Assembly: GCA_020445565.1 (NCBI GenBank)
Contig: JAGRGI010000065.1
Location: 1-54,561, forward strand
Source: Chromatiales bacterium
GTDB lineage: Bacteria > Pseudomonadota > Gammaproteobacteria > JAGRCI01
Reading direction: 5' to 3'
DNA: 54,561 nt
The stretch's first letter is position 1; every line of letters begins with the position of its first letter. The notes below the pieces were generated by a model, which was given only the letters and a program-made list of their open reading frames with translations, made no database searches and was not told the DNA's origin. The translations under genes and the position numbers were made by a program. Shown here piece by piece: positions 25,945-35,269 of the stretch.

Positions 25945-26197
25945 AAACAATCCTCCTAGGGAACGGAAGGTGTCGGATTTCCAAAAGGACACCCGCCCCA
26001 ATCAGATTTCGGGCAAGGCACTGGCCGATCGATCCCGCAGGAACAGGCGGGCAGGCACCTTTGCCCTCGCATTCCGTTTCGGCGGGTGACATTGTCAATG
26101 TAGCCTATCCGTGCCACCGACGCACTGACATGGGTTGATGATATTCGCCTTGAATACGCGCGTCCTCCCCGTGGAAATCCCGCGGCTGCCGGACGGA

Positions 26198-27406
26198 TCA
26201 GGCGGGAGGAGGATTACTCCGCAAGACCTCGGCGGAGAGCGGATCCGGGGCCCGGCCAGCGCCCAATGTTGCCTGGTAGACATCGATCAGTCGTTTCCCC
26301 AAGGCTGCTGCAGACCACTGAGCGGCAAACTCCTGGCCTTGTAACCCAAGGGCGTATCGGCGTTCCGGTTGCTCCAACAAGGAACTGACTTTGCTGGCAA
26401 AGTCCTCTGGGTCGTTTTCAGCGACCACCGCACCGCGACCAAGGTCAAGGATGTCATGGGTACCCAAGGCAGCGATGGAAACTACCGGCACACCCAGGGC
26501 CAGGGCCTCCAGCAACACCAAACCCTGGGTCTCCGTCTGTGAAGCGAACACGAACAGATCGCCGGCGCAGTAGCAGTCCCACAAAGGCTCACCGCGTTTG
26601 AGATAGCCGAGAAACCGCACATTGGCAGCCAGCCCCATGCTACGCACCCGCCGCACCAAGGAGGTACGGGCCGGGCCTTCGCCAGCGATCACCAGCAACA
26701 CCCTGGGGTGGATCGAGCGGACCCGCCGCAGGGCGTCCAAGATCAGGCCGATATTCTTCTCATGGGCGAGACGCCCGATATGGACCAGTATCGGCCGGTT
26801 CGGGTCGATGCCATGGCGGGCACAGAAACGCCGCCGTGAGCCGGGACCGATCCGCTCCAGCTCCAGTCCGGTAGGCAAGCGCCATAAAGGCTTCTGGACA
26901 CCATAGTTTTGCAACACCGCCTCAAAGGCGCGAGACGGCACCACCAGGGCATCGACGGCATTGCACTGGCGACGGGAAAACCAGCGGGTCACCAGACGGG
27001 TCAATCGCTTCGGCACCAAGGGCAGGTAGTGATAAAGGTATTCTTCAAAGTGGGTGTGATAGGTCTCAATGACCGGCACACCCAACCGACGTGCCAGCCA
27101 CAGGCCGTAGTGGTGGGCCAGAAACGGGGTATGAATATGGACAATATCGTAATCCCCTGCGACCAGCCGCCGGCCGAATTGCAACAACTCGGTACGTCGC
27201 ATGATTCGATCTTCCGGGTCCACGGCCAGATAACGGGAACGGATGCGCACCACGTCCGCGTCATCGTCCGTTGTGCCAGGATAGGCTGGCACAACCAGCG
27301 TCACCTTGTGGCCGTCAGCCCGAAGGGTATTGCGAAAACTCTGGATAGACGTGGAAACACCGTTGACGCGCGGAAAATACACGTCGGATATCATCAGGAT
27401 ATTCAC
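26198..27406 (-). CDS. Family 4 glycosyltransferase (MgtA-like)
   Basis: A 402-residue GT-B glycosyltransferase. The N-terminal domain starts MNILMISDVYFPRVNGVSTS, the usual opening of alpha-mannosyltransferase-type GT4 enzymes. The C-terminal domain has VHIGRLAHEKNI and the nucleotide-sugar motif ASQTETQGLVLLEALALGVP with the E-x7-E pair. The start is GTG at 27406, overlapping the stop of a small upstream ORF. Substrate not determinable; glycolipid or polysaccharide synthesis is likely. Confidence 0.9.
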   Translation of the reverse strand: MNILMISDVYFPRVNGVSTSIQSFRNTLRADGHKVTLVVPAYPGTTDDDADVVRIRSRYLAVDPEDRIMRRTELLQFGRRLVAGDYDIVHIHTPFLAHHYGLWLARRLGVPVIETYHTHFEEYLYHYLPLVPKRLTRLVTRWFSRRQCNAVDALVVPSRAFEAVLQNYGVQKPLWRLPTGLELERIGPGSRRRFCARHGIDPNRPILVHIGRLAHEKNIGLILDALRRVRSIHPRVLLVIAGEGPARTSLVRRVRSMGLAANVRFLGYLKRGEPLWDCYCAGDLFVFASQTETQGLVLLEALALGVPVVSIAALGTHDILDLGRGAVVAENDPEDFASKVSSLLEQPERRYALGLQGQEFAAQWSAAALGKRLIDVYQATLGAGRAPDPLSAEVLRSNPPPA

Positions 27407-27531
27407 GATTCGATTTCCTTTGCGATCCGTGCCCGGCGGACAGCGTCAACGGATCCGCTCATCTGCCGATGCTCAGCCATTTTCGCCCAATAGCGTTCGA
27501 AATCGTCGAAATACTTCACCGTGTTTTTCAC
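27403..27531 (-). CDS. Possible 42-residue small protein coupled to the glycosyltransferase
   Basis: A GTG start at 27531 with GAGGG five bases upstream opens a 42-codon frame containing VKYFDDFERYWAKM and ending RRARIAKEIES. Its stop overlaps the glycosyltransferase GTG start (GTGA). The sequence is helical and basic with no signal. The overlap and ribosome site are the only support; a leader for translational coupling is also possible. Confidence 0.4.
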   Translation of the reverse strand: MKNTVKYFDDFERYWAKMAEHRQMSGSVDAVRRARIAKEIES

Positions 27532-27997
27532 TTTTGCCCTCGAACAGGCAGCAACAGACCAGTATAGCCACGAGTAATGTGCTTGTGTGCCACGACTGTA
27601 GCGGACGCAGGAAACCTTTCCGACAGCGCAATAGAGAGGCTGCGCAACACCCGCCTGCCGCGATGCTTCCCGAGGAAATACAAAACGGTCAAAGCGAAAA
27701 CCATCGAGAGAATCCGACATCTGCCTCACGCGCTACCCCAGTTGCACGCCCGATATCCGGACCTCCCGATGGCGCACGGCGGTACTCATGGCGCGCAACG
27801 CTATCAGGAATATTTTTCCGTACGGTTTCCGTTTCGGGACAACCTTGTGTCGTCGTCCGGTCCAAATCGCGCACAACGGCGCAGCAGACGGCGCGATGCA
27901 CTGGACTTGAGCGGTGGAATTTCCGATGATGCCCGCTGCATCGGGTAGGCCGCGACCGGGAAAGCCGCTACCGAGAGTCAGCCAATCGAGGGATACC
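27532..27997. other. Divergent intergenic region, glycosyltransferase / prsT
   Basis: 466 bases between divergent genes. ORFs crossing it have no family features and poor ribosome sites. I searched for GG-N10-GC sigma-54 promoters and FNR-type palindromes and saw none convincing. GAGGGA at 27989-27994 is the prsT ribosome site. Confidence 0.6.
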
Positions 27998-30781
27998 ATG
28001 ACGACGACGAAGACCTTGTGCCGACAGGCATTGCCACTGCTATTTGCCCTTTCGGGGTTGCTTCCACCTGCCGCTGCCTACGCAGAGAACGAAACGTTCA
28101 TCACTCAAGCACTCAAGGCCGTTGACGAGGGAGATTATTCCACCGCGATCATACACTTGAAGAATGCGGTCAAACTGGAGCCGGACGACCCCGAAGCCCG
28201 CTGGCTATTGGGCCGCGCCTACCTCAAGAAGGGAGACGGAAACGCAGCCGAGGTAGAACTGCGGCGGCTGCGGCGCATGGGCATGCCCCGTCAGCAGTGG
28301 TGGCTCGATCTGGCCGACGCCTATCTGCTGCAAGGCAAGTCGCGCGACGTCATGGGAGTTCTGGCCGAACCCGAGCCCCTGAAGGAAGGAGAAAAGGCCC
28401 GCTTCTACCTGCTGTCCGGTTCCGCCCGCCTGGGCCTTGGCGAGTTGGAATCCGGCGCCGAAGATCTGCGCAAGGCCGTCGAGCTGGACCCGAACAACGC
28501 CCGCGCACAACTCACCCTGGCACGAATCGCCATCGCCAAGAAAAACTACCAGGAAGCGGAACGTCTGCTGGACGCAGCACTGGCCAGCCAGCCACGCGAT
28601 GCGGGCGTCTGGCTCCTGAAGGGCGAACTGGCCCGCATACAAGGCGACTATCAGGACTCATTGGACGCCTTCCGACGTGCCGGAGACCTGGATTCCGACT
28701 TGGAACTGGCCCAGGTGGGTGAGGCCATTACTCTGATCGGCGTCCAGCGCTACCAGGATGCACGGGAGATCGTCAACTCCCTGCTGCGAAAGGATCTCAA
28801 CATGCCCATGGGGCTGTATCTGCGGGGGCTGCTGGAGTTCAAGGACGGTAACCTGACCAGCGCACGCACCGATCTTGAAAAGGTACAGGCGGCCATACCC
28901 AACCATCTTCCAAGCGCATTGTTGTTGGGAACCATTCACTACCAGACCGGCAACTACGCCATCGCGGAAGAGCTGATCAAACAGTACGTAACCCGCCAAC
29001 CCAATGTCACCCAGGCGCGCAAGCTGCTTGCCGCCGTTTACATTCGCACCAAACAGGCAAAGCGTGCCGTGGAGCTGTTGGAACAGGGTCTCGGCTACGG
29101 TGAGAATGACCCCACCTACGTGGCCCTGCTTGGCAGCGCCTTGATGCAAGCGGGTGACGTGAACGCCGGCACGGAATACCTGGAAAAGGCCGTGGAGATA
29201 GCGCCGGACGCGGCTGCAATTCGTGCCCAACTGGGGCTGGGCCTGCTGGCTACCGGGCAGGCAGGAAGAGCAGAAGAACAACTCAGCAGTGCCGTCGACC
29301 TGGGCGACGATCTGCTTCAGGCCGATCTGCTGCTGATTCTCACCCAAATCAAGCAAAAGGAACTTGACCGGGCCTTGGCATCGGTGGACAACCTCCTCAA
29401 ACGCCACCCCGACAGCGCACTTGCCCATAACCTGCGTGGCAGCATCCTGGTGGCCAAAGGCAATGCCGTGGGGGGTCGGCTGGAGTATGAAGAGTCCGAA
29501 AAGCTCAAACCGGATTTCTTTCCCGCCCGCTTGAACCAGGCGGCCCTGGACCGCCAGGAAGGGAAATACGACAGCGCCCAGCGCCGCTACCAGGGGATAC
29601 TCAAACTGCAACCGGGCAACCAAAAGGCCATGCTCGGCCTTGCACAGCTCGCCGAATCCCGCAAAGACACGGCCGGCATGATCCAATGGCTCGAAAAGGC
29701 CCGCGAAGCGGACCCCGCGGCGGCAATGCCCAGGGTCTATCTGGCGCGTTATCACATGACTCACGGAGACGCGGTGCGGGCGGCGGACGTAGCCCGGGAG
29801 CTGTCGCTGATCTACCCGAACAACGCCAGCATCACATTACTCTATGGCCAAACCCTGCTGGCCTCCGGTGACGCGCTCGGTGCCGAGGATCAGTTCCGTC
29901 AGCTGATCGCACTCAACCCCGACTCACCGGAAGGTTGGTATCAACTGGCCGGGGCACAATTAAAGCAGGACAAGATCGAACCGGCCAAGGACAGCCTCAA
30001 CCGGGCCCTGAACAAAGACCCGGAGAATATTGAAATCCTGGTGTCACTGGGACGGTTGTCACTGAAGACCGGGGATAACCAAAAGGCCCTGGAATTCTCC
30101 AATGAGATACGCAAAAAGGACCCTGCCCGCAGCGCAGGTTACACCATCGGCGGCGCAGCCCGGCTAGCACTCAATCAACTCGTGGAAGCCGAAGCCCTGC
30201 TCGATCGGGGTGAGCAAAGCGCTCCGGCTCAGGAAACGGTGATGCTCCATGCGCGTGTCCTCGCACGCATGGGACGCTTGAAACAAGCCGGACTGGTGCT
30301 TGCCAACTGGCTCAAGAAGCATCCTGATGACTTCAAGGTACGCTACAACTTTGCCAGCCTGCTACAGCAGACCGAGCAGACCGCGGCGGCACAGCTTGAA
30401 TACGAGCGCATCCTGGATGCGCAGCCTGACAACGCCATCGCCCTTAACAACCTCGCCTGGATCTATACCGAAAACAAAGATCCGCGAGCCCTGGACACCG
30501 CGGCAAAGGCCCACGGACTGCGCTCCAATGATCCCTACGTTGCCGATACCTATGGCTGGGCGAAGCTGGCCGCCAATCAGGTCACTGACGCCATCGCCCT
30601 GTTCCGCCGCGCCATCCAGCAAGCGCCCAACGTACCGGATTTTCGCTATCACCTGGCGGTTGCACTGTCGAAATCAGGTAAAAAATCCGAGGCCGTCACC
30701 GAACTGAAGCGCCTACTGCAGGACCACAGCAGATTCGCCGACCGTGACGACGCCGAGGCGCTGTTGAGAACATTGGAATGA
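27998..30781 (+). CDS. prsT: PEP-CTERM system TPR-repeat protein PrsT
   Basis: The start MTTTKTLCRQ at 27998 gives 927 residues: a signal peptide (to about AYAEN, residue 29) and then about twenty TPR-type helix pairs to the C-terminus. The opening FITQALKAVDEGDYSTAIIH and the closing TYGWAKLAANQ are typical of PrsT, which accompanies exosortase A and EPS clusters. The role is thought to be in export or assembly of PEP-CTERM proteins or exopolysaccharide. A PEP-CTERM-type protein is encoded at 45851-46996; no exosortase is in the window. Confidence 0.9.
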   Translation: MTTTKTLCRQALPLLFALSGLLPPAAAYAENETFITQALKAVDEGDYSTAIIHLKNAVKLEPDDPEARWLLGRAYLKKGDGNAAEVELRRLRRMGMPRQQWWLDLADAYLLQGKSRDVMGVLAEPEPLKEGEKARFYLLSGSARLGLGELESGAEDLRKAVELDPNNARAQLTLARIAIAKKNYQEAERLLDAALASQPRDAGVWLLKGELARIQGDYQDSLDAFRRAGDLDSDLELAQVGEAITLIGVQRYQDAREIVNSLLRKDLNMPMGLYLRGLLEFKDGNLTSARTDLEKVQAAIPNHLPSALLLGTIHYQTGNYAIAEELIKQYVTRQPNVTQARKLLAAVYIRTKQAKRAVELLEQGLGYGENDPTYVALLGSALMQAGDVNAGTEYLEKAVEIAPDAAAIRAQLGLGLLATGQAGRAEEQLSSAVDLGDDLLQADLLLILTQIKQKELDRALASVDNLLKRHPDSALAHNLRGSILVAKGNAVGGRLEYEESEKLKPDFFPARLNQAALDRQEGKYDSAQRRYQGILKLQPGNQKAMLGLAQLAESRKDTAGMIQWLEKAREADPAAAMPRVYLARYHMTHGDAVRAADVARELSLIYPNNASITLLYGQTLLASGDALGAEDQFRQLIALNPDSPEGWYQLAGAQLKQDKIEPAKDSLNRALNKDPENIEILVSLGRLSLKTGDNQKALEFSNEIRKKDPARSAGYTIGGAARLALNQLVEAEALLDRGEQSAPAQETVMLHARVLARMGRLKQAGLVLANWLKKHPDDFKVRYNFASLLQQTEQTAAAQLEYERILDAQPDNAIALNNLAWIYTENKDPRALDTAAKAHGLRSNDPYVADTYGWAKLAANQVTDAIALFRRAIQQAPNVPDFRYHLAVALSKSGKKSEAVTELKRLLQDHSRFADRDDAEALLRTLE

Positions 30782-30819
30782 TGCGCAGGCCCGGCTAGCG
30801 AGGGGGGATCTATTCGTCA

Positions 30820-30853
30820 GGTAGCAGGGCAACGTTACCGCTGCCCCACTACC
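30820..30853 (+). terminator. Imperfect hairpin after prsT
   Basis: GGTAGCAGGGCA and TGCCCCACTACC pair at 10 of 12 positions around a 10-nt loop, about 40 bases past the prsT stop. No T run. Confidence 0.35.
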
Positions 30854-31025
30854 CGAATCCCGTCCGCAGGCTTACGCAGATGGATAGCCGTATCGGTAAT
30901 CGTATGGCGTTGCCAACAGGAGAATCCGCCCCGGCGAGCGGTGCGTTGTCGCACAGCAAACATTCGGGGACGCAGGTATTGTCCCACTTGCACGCGTCAC
31001 TCCCCTATTCCCGCGGTGCGAACGT

Positions 31026-31475
31026 CTACTCCGCCACGATATGTTTCAAACCCGCGACGGCCTCTTCCCCCTCCAGATAACCGATGCTGTTCGGCTCCCG
31101 GCGCAGAGCCTGGCGCATTTCGTCCAGGTCGGAGACCGTGACCGGAGCCGTGCCAGTCCCTGAGAAGGTCAGGCGGTCCCACTGCTGGCGCAGGCGGTAA
31201 GGGAAGACCTTCAGCAGATCACGGGCGAAATCCCGGTGCAGCGGGTGGTCATCGGGCAAAACGAAAACCTTGATGGTTGCGCCATCATCCCACTGCCTCT
31301 GATGCATGGTGAAGATAGATCGGAGCTTACCCAGCGCCATGTGCTCGGGTACCCTCACCTTTGCATTGACATAAACGCCCTGTCCAAGCGCCACATCCGA
31401 AACCAGTGTCAAACCCAGGCCAAGCAGTCCCAGCTTTCGCGCCACCCGCCACCACATCGAAGTTTGCTGCGACAT
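31026..31475 (-). CDS. Short periplasmic phosphate-binding-type (PstS-like) domain protein
   Basis: The 149-residue product has a signal peptide ending near DVALGQG. The mature part resembles the second lobe of PstS-like binding proteins: VFVLPDDHPLHRDFARDLL, WDRLTFSGTG, and SIGYLEGEEA. A full two-lobed binding protein would need about 250 residues, so this is a compact family member, not an obvious truncation. It starts 3 bases after the porin stop, so the pair is co-transcribed. Ligand unknown. Confidence 0.75.
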   Translation of the reverse strand: MSQQTSMWWRVARKLGLLGLGLTLVSDVALGQGVYVNAKVRVPEHMALGKLRSIFTMHQRQWDDGATIKVFVLPDDHPLHRDFARDLLKVFPYRLRQQWDRLTFSGTGTAPVTVSDLDEMRQALRREPNSIGYLEGEEAVAGLKHIVAE

Positions 31476-31478
31476 GAG

Positions 31479-32675
31479 TCAGAACCGATAGGAGAGTTGA
31501 AGGGCAAGAATATTCCATCGCTCGTCTGTCTGTTCGATGTCACGATTGTCGGCGGCTGGCAGGGCCGCCACACCACGCACGTTGTGGAACTCCGCGGCAA
31601 GCATCCAGTTTGGCGACAAGTCCCAGCGCACCCCCATGATATAGGCTTCCTGATACGCGAAACGGGATGGTTTTCCTACGGCCGAACGCCCTCCGGTGCT
31701 GTGATCACCCCGATCCGGGTACAGGGCCTCCACGCGGACAAACCCTAACCAATTGTGGGAAAAACGATAATCCCCCTGAACATAGAGCCCTTCGCCACGG
31801 AATTCGAAGTTAGGCAACAGCGGCCCGAATTTGCTGAATGACACCTTTCTGTAGGTGTATTCGGAAGTGAAACTCCAACGTTCGGCGTTGTACTGAACGC
31901 TGACAACATTGAAGTTGAATTTCAGATCGCCTCCCGCCAGAAAATCCTGCGGGCCGGTATCGAAACTCAGGTTAAGGCTGGCGTGAGTGAAGCCCAAGCG
32001 AAAGCGGCCATCCGCCGTTTCATACATCAACCTACCCACAAGGGAAGGCTCCGCATTGGGACCATCGCTGATGGGTACCCCCACAGCCCGACGCAGTTCC
32101 TCGTCGGCATTCGGCATGAAACCGGCCACATTCAGATAGGCCGTACTGGTTGGCAGATCGTATTCATAACGCGCCATCAAGCCGTCACCCGATACAGCCA
32201 ACCGTCGGGTGCGATCGAAATAGACGGGTTGCGGCATCAGGATGCTGGGTCGGGTGAAGGCCACGTCCCTGGTTTCATTGAACAGCCCATAGGGCAGTTT
32301 CACCCGGCCCGCGCTCAGGTAGGCACGCTGGGGAAAATCGTCCAGAAACTGATAATCCAGGAAGGCGTGATCGATGGTCAGCTCCTTCTCGGACTGAGAG
32401 CCGGCGCGGCGAAACAGGATCTGGCCGGCAACACTCAGATCAGGAAATAGCTGCACGCGGGAATTCAGACCGATCTCGGTATAATCCAAACTGATGCCAT
32501 CATCGGATTCACCGAAAAAGTTATTGTCGCTCGTGTAAATCGCGCCCTGAGTCAGGAAACCGTGAACCGGCACCTTGCCGAAATCCAAAGCCACGGTATC
32601 GGGGGGGGCATAGGCAACTGCGACAAACAGCGCCGAAAGCACCCATCGCCAGGAAACCAAACTTCCGTCGATCAT
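31479..32675 (-). CDS. Porin-like outer-membrane beta-barrel
   Basis: A 398-residue protein with an N-terminal signal, the opening HGFLTQGAIYTSDNNFFGES, amphipathic strands throughout and the C-terminal aromatic signature LALQLSYRF recognised by the BAM machinery. The SAGRVKLPYGLFNETRDVAF stretch is common in this porin type. It is followed at once by the PstS-like domain protein. Such pairs suggest uptake or sensing of an anion, which is inference. Confidence 0.85.
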   Translation of the reverse strand: MIDGSLVSWRWVLSALFVAVAYAPPDTVALDFGKVPVHGFLTQGAIYTSDNNFFGESDDGISLDYTEIGLNSRVQLFPDLSVAGQILFRRAGSQSEKELTIDHAFLDYQFLDDFPQRAYLSAGRVKLPYGLFNETRDVAFTRPSILMPQPVYFDRTRRLAVSGDGLMARYEYDLPTSTAYLNVAGFMPNADEELRRAVGVPISDGPNAEPSLVGRLMYETADGRFRLGFTHASLNLSFDTGPQDFLAGGDLKFNFNVVSVQYNAERWSFTSEYTYRKVSFSKFGPLLPNFEFRGEGLYVQGDYRFSHNWLGFVRVEALYPDRGDHSTGGRSAVGKPSRFAYQEAYIMGVRWDLSPNWMLAAEFHNVRGVAALPAADNRDIEQTDERWNILALQLSYRF

Positions 32676-32952
32676 TTCTCACCGGTGATTTCTGCTTGAA
32701 CGAATTCGGCCGAACCGCGCGACAGGCCACCTACCGGGATGCCGTTTGGTCAACCCGCGAATCCTCCGGGCCTGCCCTCCGCGACACCAATCGCCGCAGA
32801 GCACGACATCCCATCGGGGTTTCGCCAGTTCACCAGCAAACCGCTACCGTCTTCCTATCGACCCCAAGCAGTCAAACTTGAGCCCATCGCCACCCTGTCC
32901 CAGCTGCATGCCGTGGATCGCGCCTGCCGGACCTTGTCGCCCTGCCGTACCG

Positions 32953-33537
32953 TCAGTCTTCGTACCTGCCGTTGTAGATTTCCCCCCCCTTGAGCGCATA
33001 ACGACCGATAACCTCGCGGGCCTCCACCCGCAACAGATCCCGGCGAACAGAGATCCCCCGGCGAGCCAGCAGCCGCGGCCAATCCGACGGTTTGTCCCCT
33101 TCATCGAAGCCGAGTTCACGCGCGTCCTCGTCCCTGGCACCGCAGAGCAAGGAACGCACGCCAGACCAGGGTACGGCCCCCAGGCACATGGAACAGGGCT
33201 CGGTGCTACTGACCAATTGCATGGCAGGCATACCGGGGGCGCCCAGGTCGTGGCAACCCAGGCTCTGCTGTGCCAGGGACAGCGCAAGCATCTCGGCGTG
33301 GGCAATGGAGGCATGCTGGGGCACGACCCGGTTGACTGCTGCGGATATCAGACGACCGCTTTCCTGCTCGAAAACGGCCGCCGCAAACGGCCCGCCACTG
33401 ACCTCATCCACGTTGCGCCTGGCCAACTCGACCACAAAGGCCATGCGCTCAGTCTCTCCCTTAATGGAGTGTGGCCAGGATTGCAGCCAGCCTGGCAGCC
33501 AATCCGGTAGAGTGATGGACAAGCCCGTCGCTAGCAT
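32953..33537 (-). CDS. Guanine-deaminase-like cytidine deaminase family enzyme
   Basis: A 194-residue zinc deaminase with HAE at 80-82 (His ligand and proton-shuttling Glu) and PCSMC with Cys115 and Cys118 as zinc ligands, in STEPCSMCLGAVPWSGV. The C-terminal EIYNGRY fits guanine deaminase or tRNA-deaminase relatives better than cytidine deaminase. The first 25 residues (LPDWLPGWLQSWPHSIKGE) may overshoot the true start. Monocistronic. Confidence 0.8.
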   Translation of the reverse strand: MLATGLSITLPDWLPGWLQSWPHSIKGETERMAFVVELARRNVDEVSGGPFAAAVFEQESGRLISAAVNRVVPQHASIAHAEMLALSLAQQSLGCHDLGAPGMPAMQLVSSTEPCSMCLGAVPWSGVRSLLCGARDEDARELGFDEGDKPSDWPRLLARRGISVRRDLLRVEAREVIGRYALKGGEIYNGRYED

Positions 33538-33774
33538 TTGCGCTCAACCCCCAAAGGCGATTTGGCGGGAATATCGCGTGGAAGGCCCAGCCCGTGGGCC
33601 TGCTTGGCGAATATTTCCCGAGAATTGGCTATCCTACATGGAAAATCCACGTCCCTTTCAAGCGGCAGGGACAGCGTGCCGAAAATAAACATCAATAGTG
33701 CACCGCCGCGAAACAATTCATAGCGTGGCGGAATAGTTTCAACAAGCTTCAATATCGGAATAGGCAGACCCCCG

Positions 33775-35139
33775 ATGGCCGTACGCAAGGCATTGATCGT
33801 AGACGACTCCAAAGTTGCCCGCTTCACCCTGGCCAAGCGGCTTCAGGGCCACGGACTCACGGTGCTTTCGGCGGAATCGGCCGACGATGCCATCAACCAG
33901 CTACGCACGGAAAAGCCCGATGTGATCTTCATGGATTTCATGATGCCGGGGGTGAACGGCCTGCAGGCGGCGGAACACCTGGCGGCCGATGCCAGTACCG
34001 CCAATATTCCGGTCATCATGTGTACCGGCAACGACGCTTCCGAACTGAACATGGACAATGCCAGCGGCAATGTGTGCGGCATACTGACAAAGGGCAGCGA
34101 TGACCAGGAACTGCTCGCCATGTTGGACAGCCTGCCCGCCGCTCCAGCCGCACCGGCGCCGGCACCCATCGACCTGGATGCCCTGGTGGAACAAGCGACA
34201 CAGCGCGCCCTGGAGGCAGCCAATCGCCACGCCGAAGAGATGGTTGGCAGGCAATTGGCCGCGCTGCGCAGTGATTGGCAGCGAGAGCTCGAAGAGAGGC
34301 TGCAATCCGAACGGACCGATACCAAGGACGACGGCGCCGATCGGCAGGCGGACTGGTTGGCTGAGGCGGTTTCACGGATCGATGCCTCCAGCACCCGACT
34401 GCGCGAGGAATTCGATCAACGGCTCGGCGCGATAGCCAGCGAACGCACCGACAGCGCTTCGGCAGATCCCCGTATGGACGAGGCCATGAAGCATTTGCAG
34501 GAACTGCAAAGCGAGGTTGAACGCCTGGCCGCCGAAATCGTGGAGGATGAAAACGAGGACAGCCGCGACCTGCTCAACGAAATCACCCGGCACAGCGCCG
34601 AACACGCCATTGGGCTGGTCAATGAACTGCGCGGCGAAATGGACGAGAAGCTGTCCGGGCTCTCGGCACCGGGAGAAGCTCCGTACCAGGCAATGGAAGC
34701 CTTGAAGTCCGAACTACTGACGGAACTGGATAGCCGGCTCAGCGAACTGCGCAACAGTGTTGGGGAATCGGGCAAGCCCGACGAAATCCGCCTGCGCGAA
34801 ATGGTGGAGACCATGAGCAGCGGTATCGAGGAACGCGCCATCGCCGCCGCGGTCGCATCCATGCCCACCCCCGAATCCGCTGCGCCAGCGGACGATTGGC
34901 AACCGGCGCTGGAGCAGCTGCGCAGCGATATGCTTCAGGAAATGGACAGGCGATTTGCCACCCTTGCCCCCACAGATAACAGCGGCGGAATCAACTCCGC
35001 CGACTTGAATGAAAGGCTCGACGAACTCCGCGCCGAAACCGAGGCACGGGGTCAGGCACTTCACCGCGGCGGGCTGCTTTACAGCACGTTTGTTCTGCTG
35101 CTGGCCCTGGGCGCCGCCGCGGCCGTGTACCTGCTTTGA
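33775..35139 (+). CDS. Membrane-tail-anchored response regulator with coiled coil
   Basis: A 454-residue protein in three parts. Residues 4-118 are a receiver domain: acidic pair Asp10-Asp11, phosphoacceptor Asp54 in FMDFMMPG, and Lys106 (TKGS rather than the usual KP). Residues 125-430 are Ala/Pro-rich, then highly charged, Glu-rich coiled-coil sequence. Residues 433-454 form one hydrophobic helix ending the protein with no tail. No DNA-binding or enzymatic output domain exists. Monocistronic, with no kinase nearby. Confidence 0.88.
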   Translation: MAVRKALIVDDSKVARFTLAKRLQGHGLTVLSAESADDAINQLRTEKPDVIFMDFMMPGVNGLQAAEHLAADASTANIPVIMCTGNDASELNMDNASGNVCGILTKGSDDQELLAMLDSLPAAPAAPAPAPIDLDALVEQATQRALEAANRHAEEMVGRQLAALRSDWQRELEERLQSERTDTKDDGADRQADWLAEAVSRIDASSTRLREEFDQRLGAIASERTDSASADPRMDEAMKHLQELQSEVERLAAEIVEDENEDSRDLLNEITRHSAEHAIGLVNELRGEMDEKLSGLSAPGEAPYQAMEALKSELLTELDSRLSELRNSVGESGKPDEIRLREMVETMSSGIEERAIAAAVASMPTPESAAPADDWQPALEQLRSDMLQEMDRRFATLAPTDNSGGINSADLNERLDELRAETEARGQALHRGGLLYSTFVLLLALGAAAAVYLL

Positions 35140-35226
35140 CGTCTCATTCGCAGAGTGTACGCAGCTTAACCGGCAGAACATTGCCAGGGTTTTTCGTTTC
35201 AGTCGTGCCTGATCGCACCGCTGCTT

Positions 35227-35249
35227 CCAGGGTGGGGCCAGCCCCCTGG
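35227..35249. terminator. Terminator-like hairpin between convergent genes
   Basis: CCAGGG(T)GG pairs with CCCCCTGG around GGCCAG, forming a GC-rich hairpin. It lies between the response regulator (plus) and the transporter (minus), which converge. Confidence 0.5.
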
Positions 35250-35269
35250 AGGTGCTGGCCACCGATCCA

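Noticed and set aside
27700..27990. Sigma-54 promoter for prsT
   Set aside because: Candidates such as the TTGCA near 27744 have no matching GG at -24; none kept.
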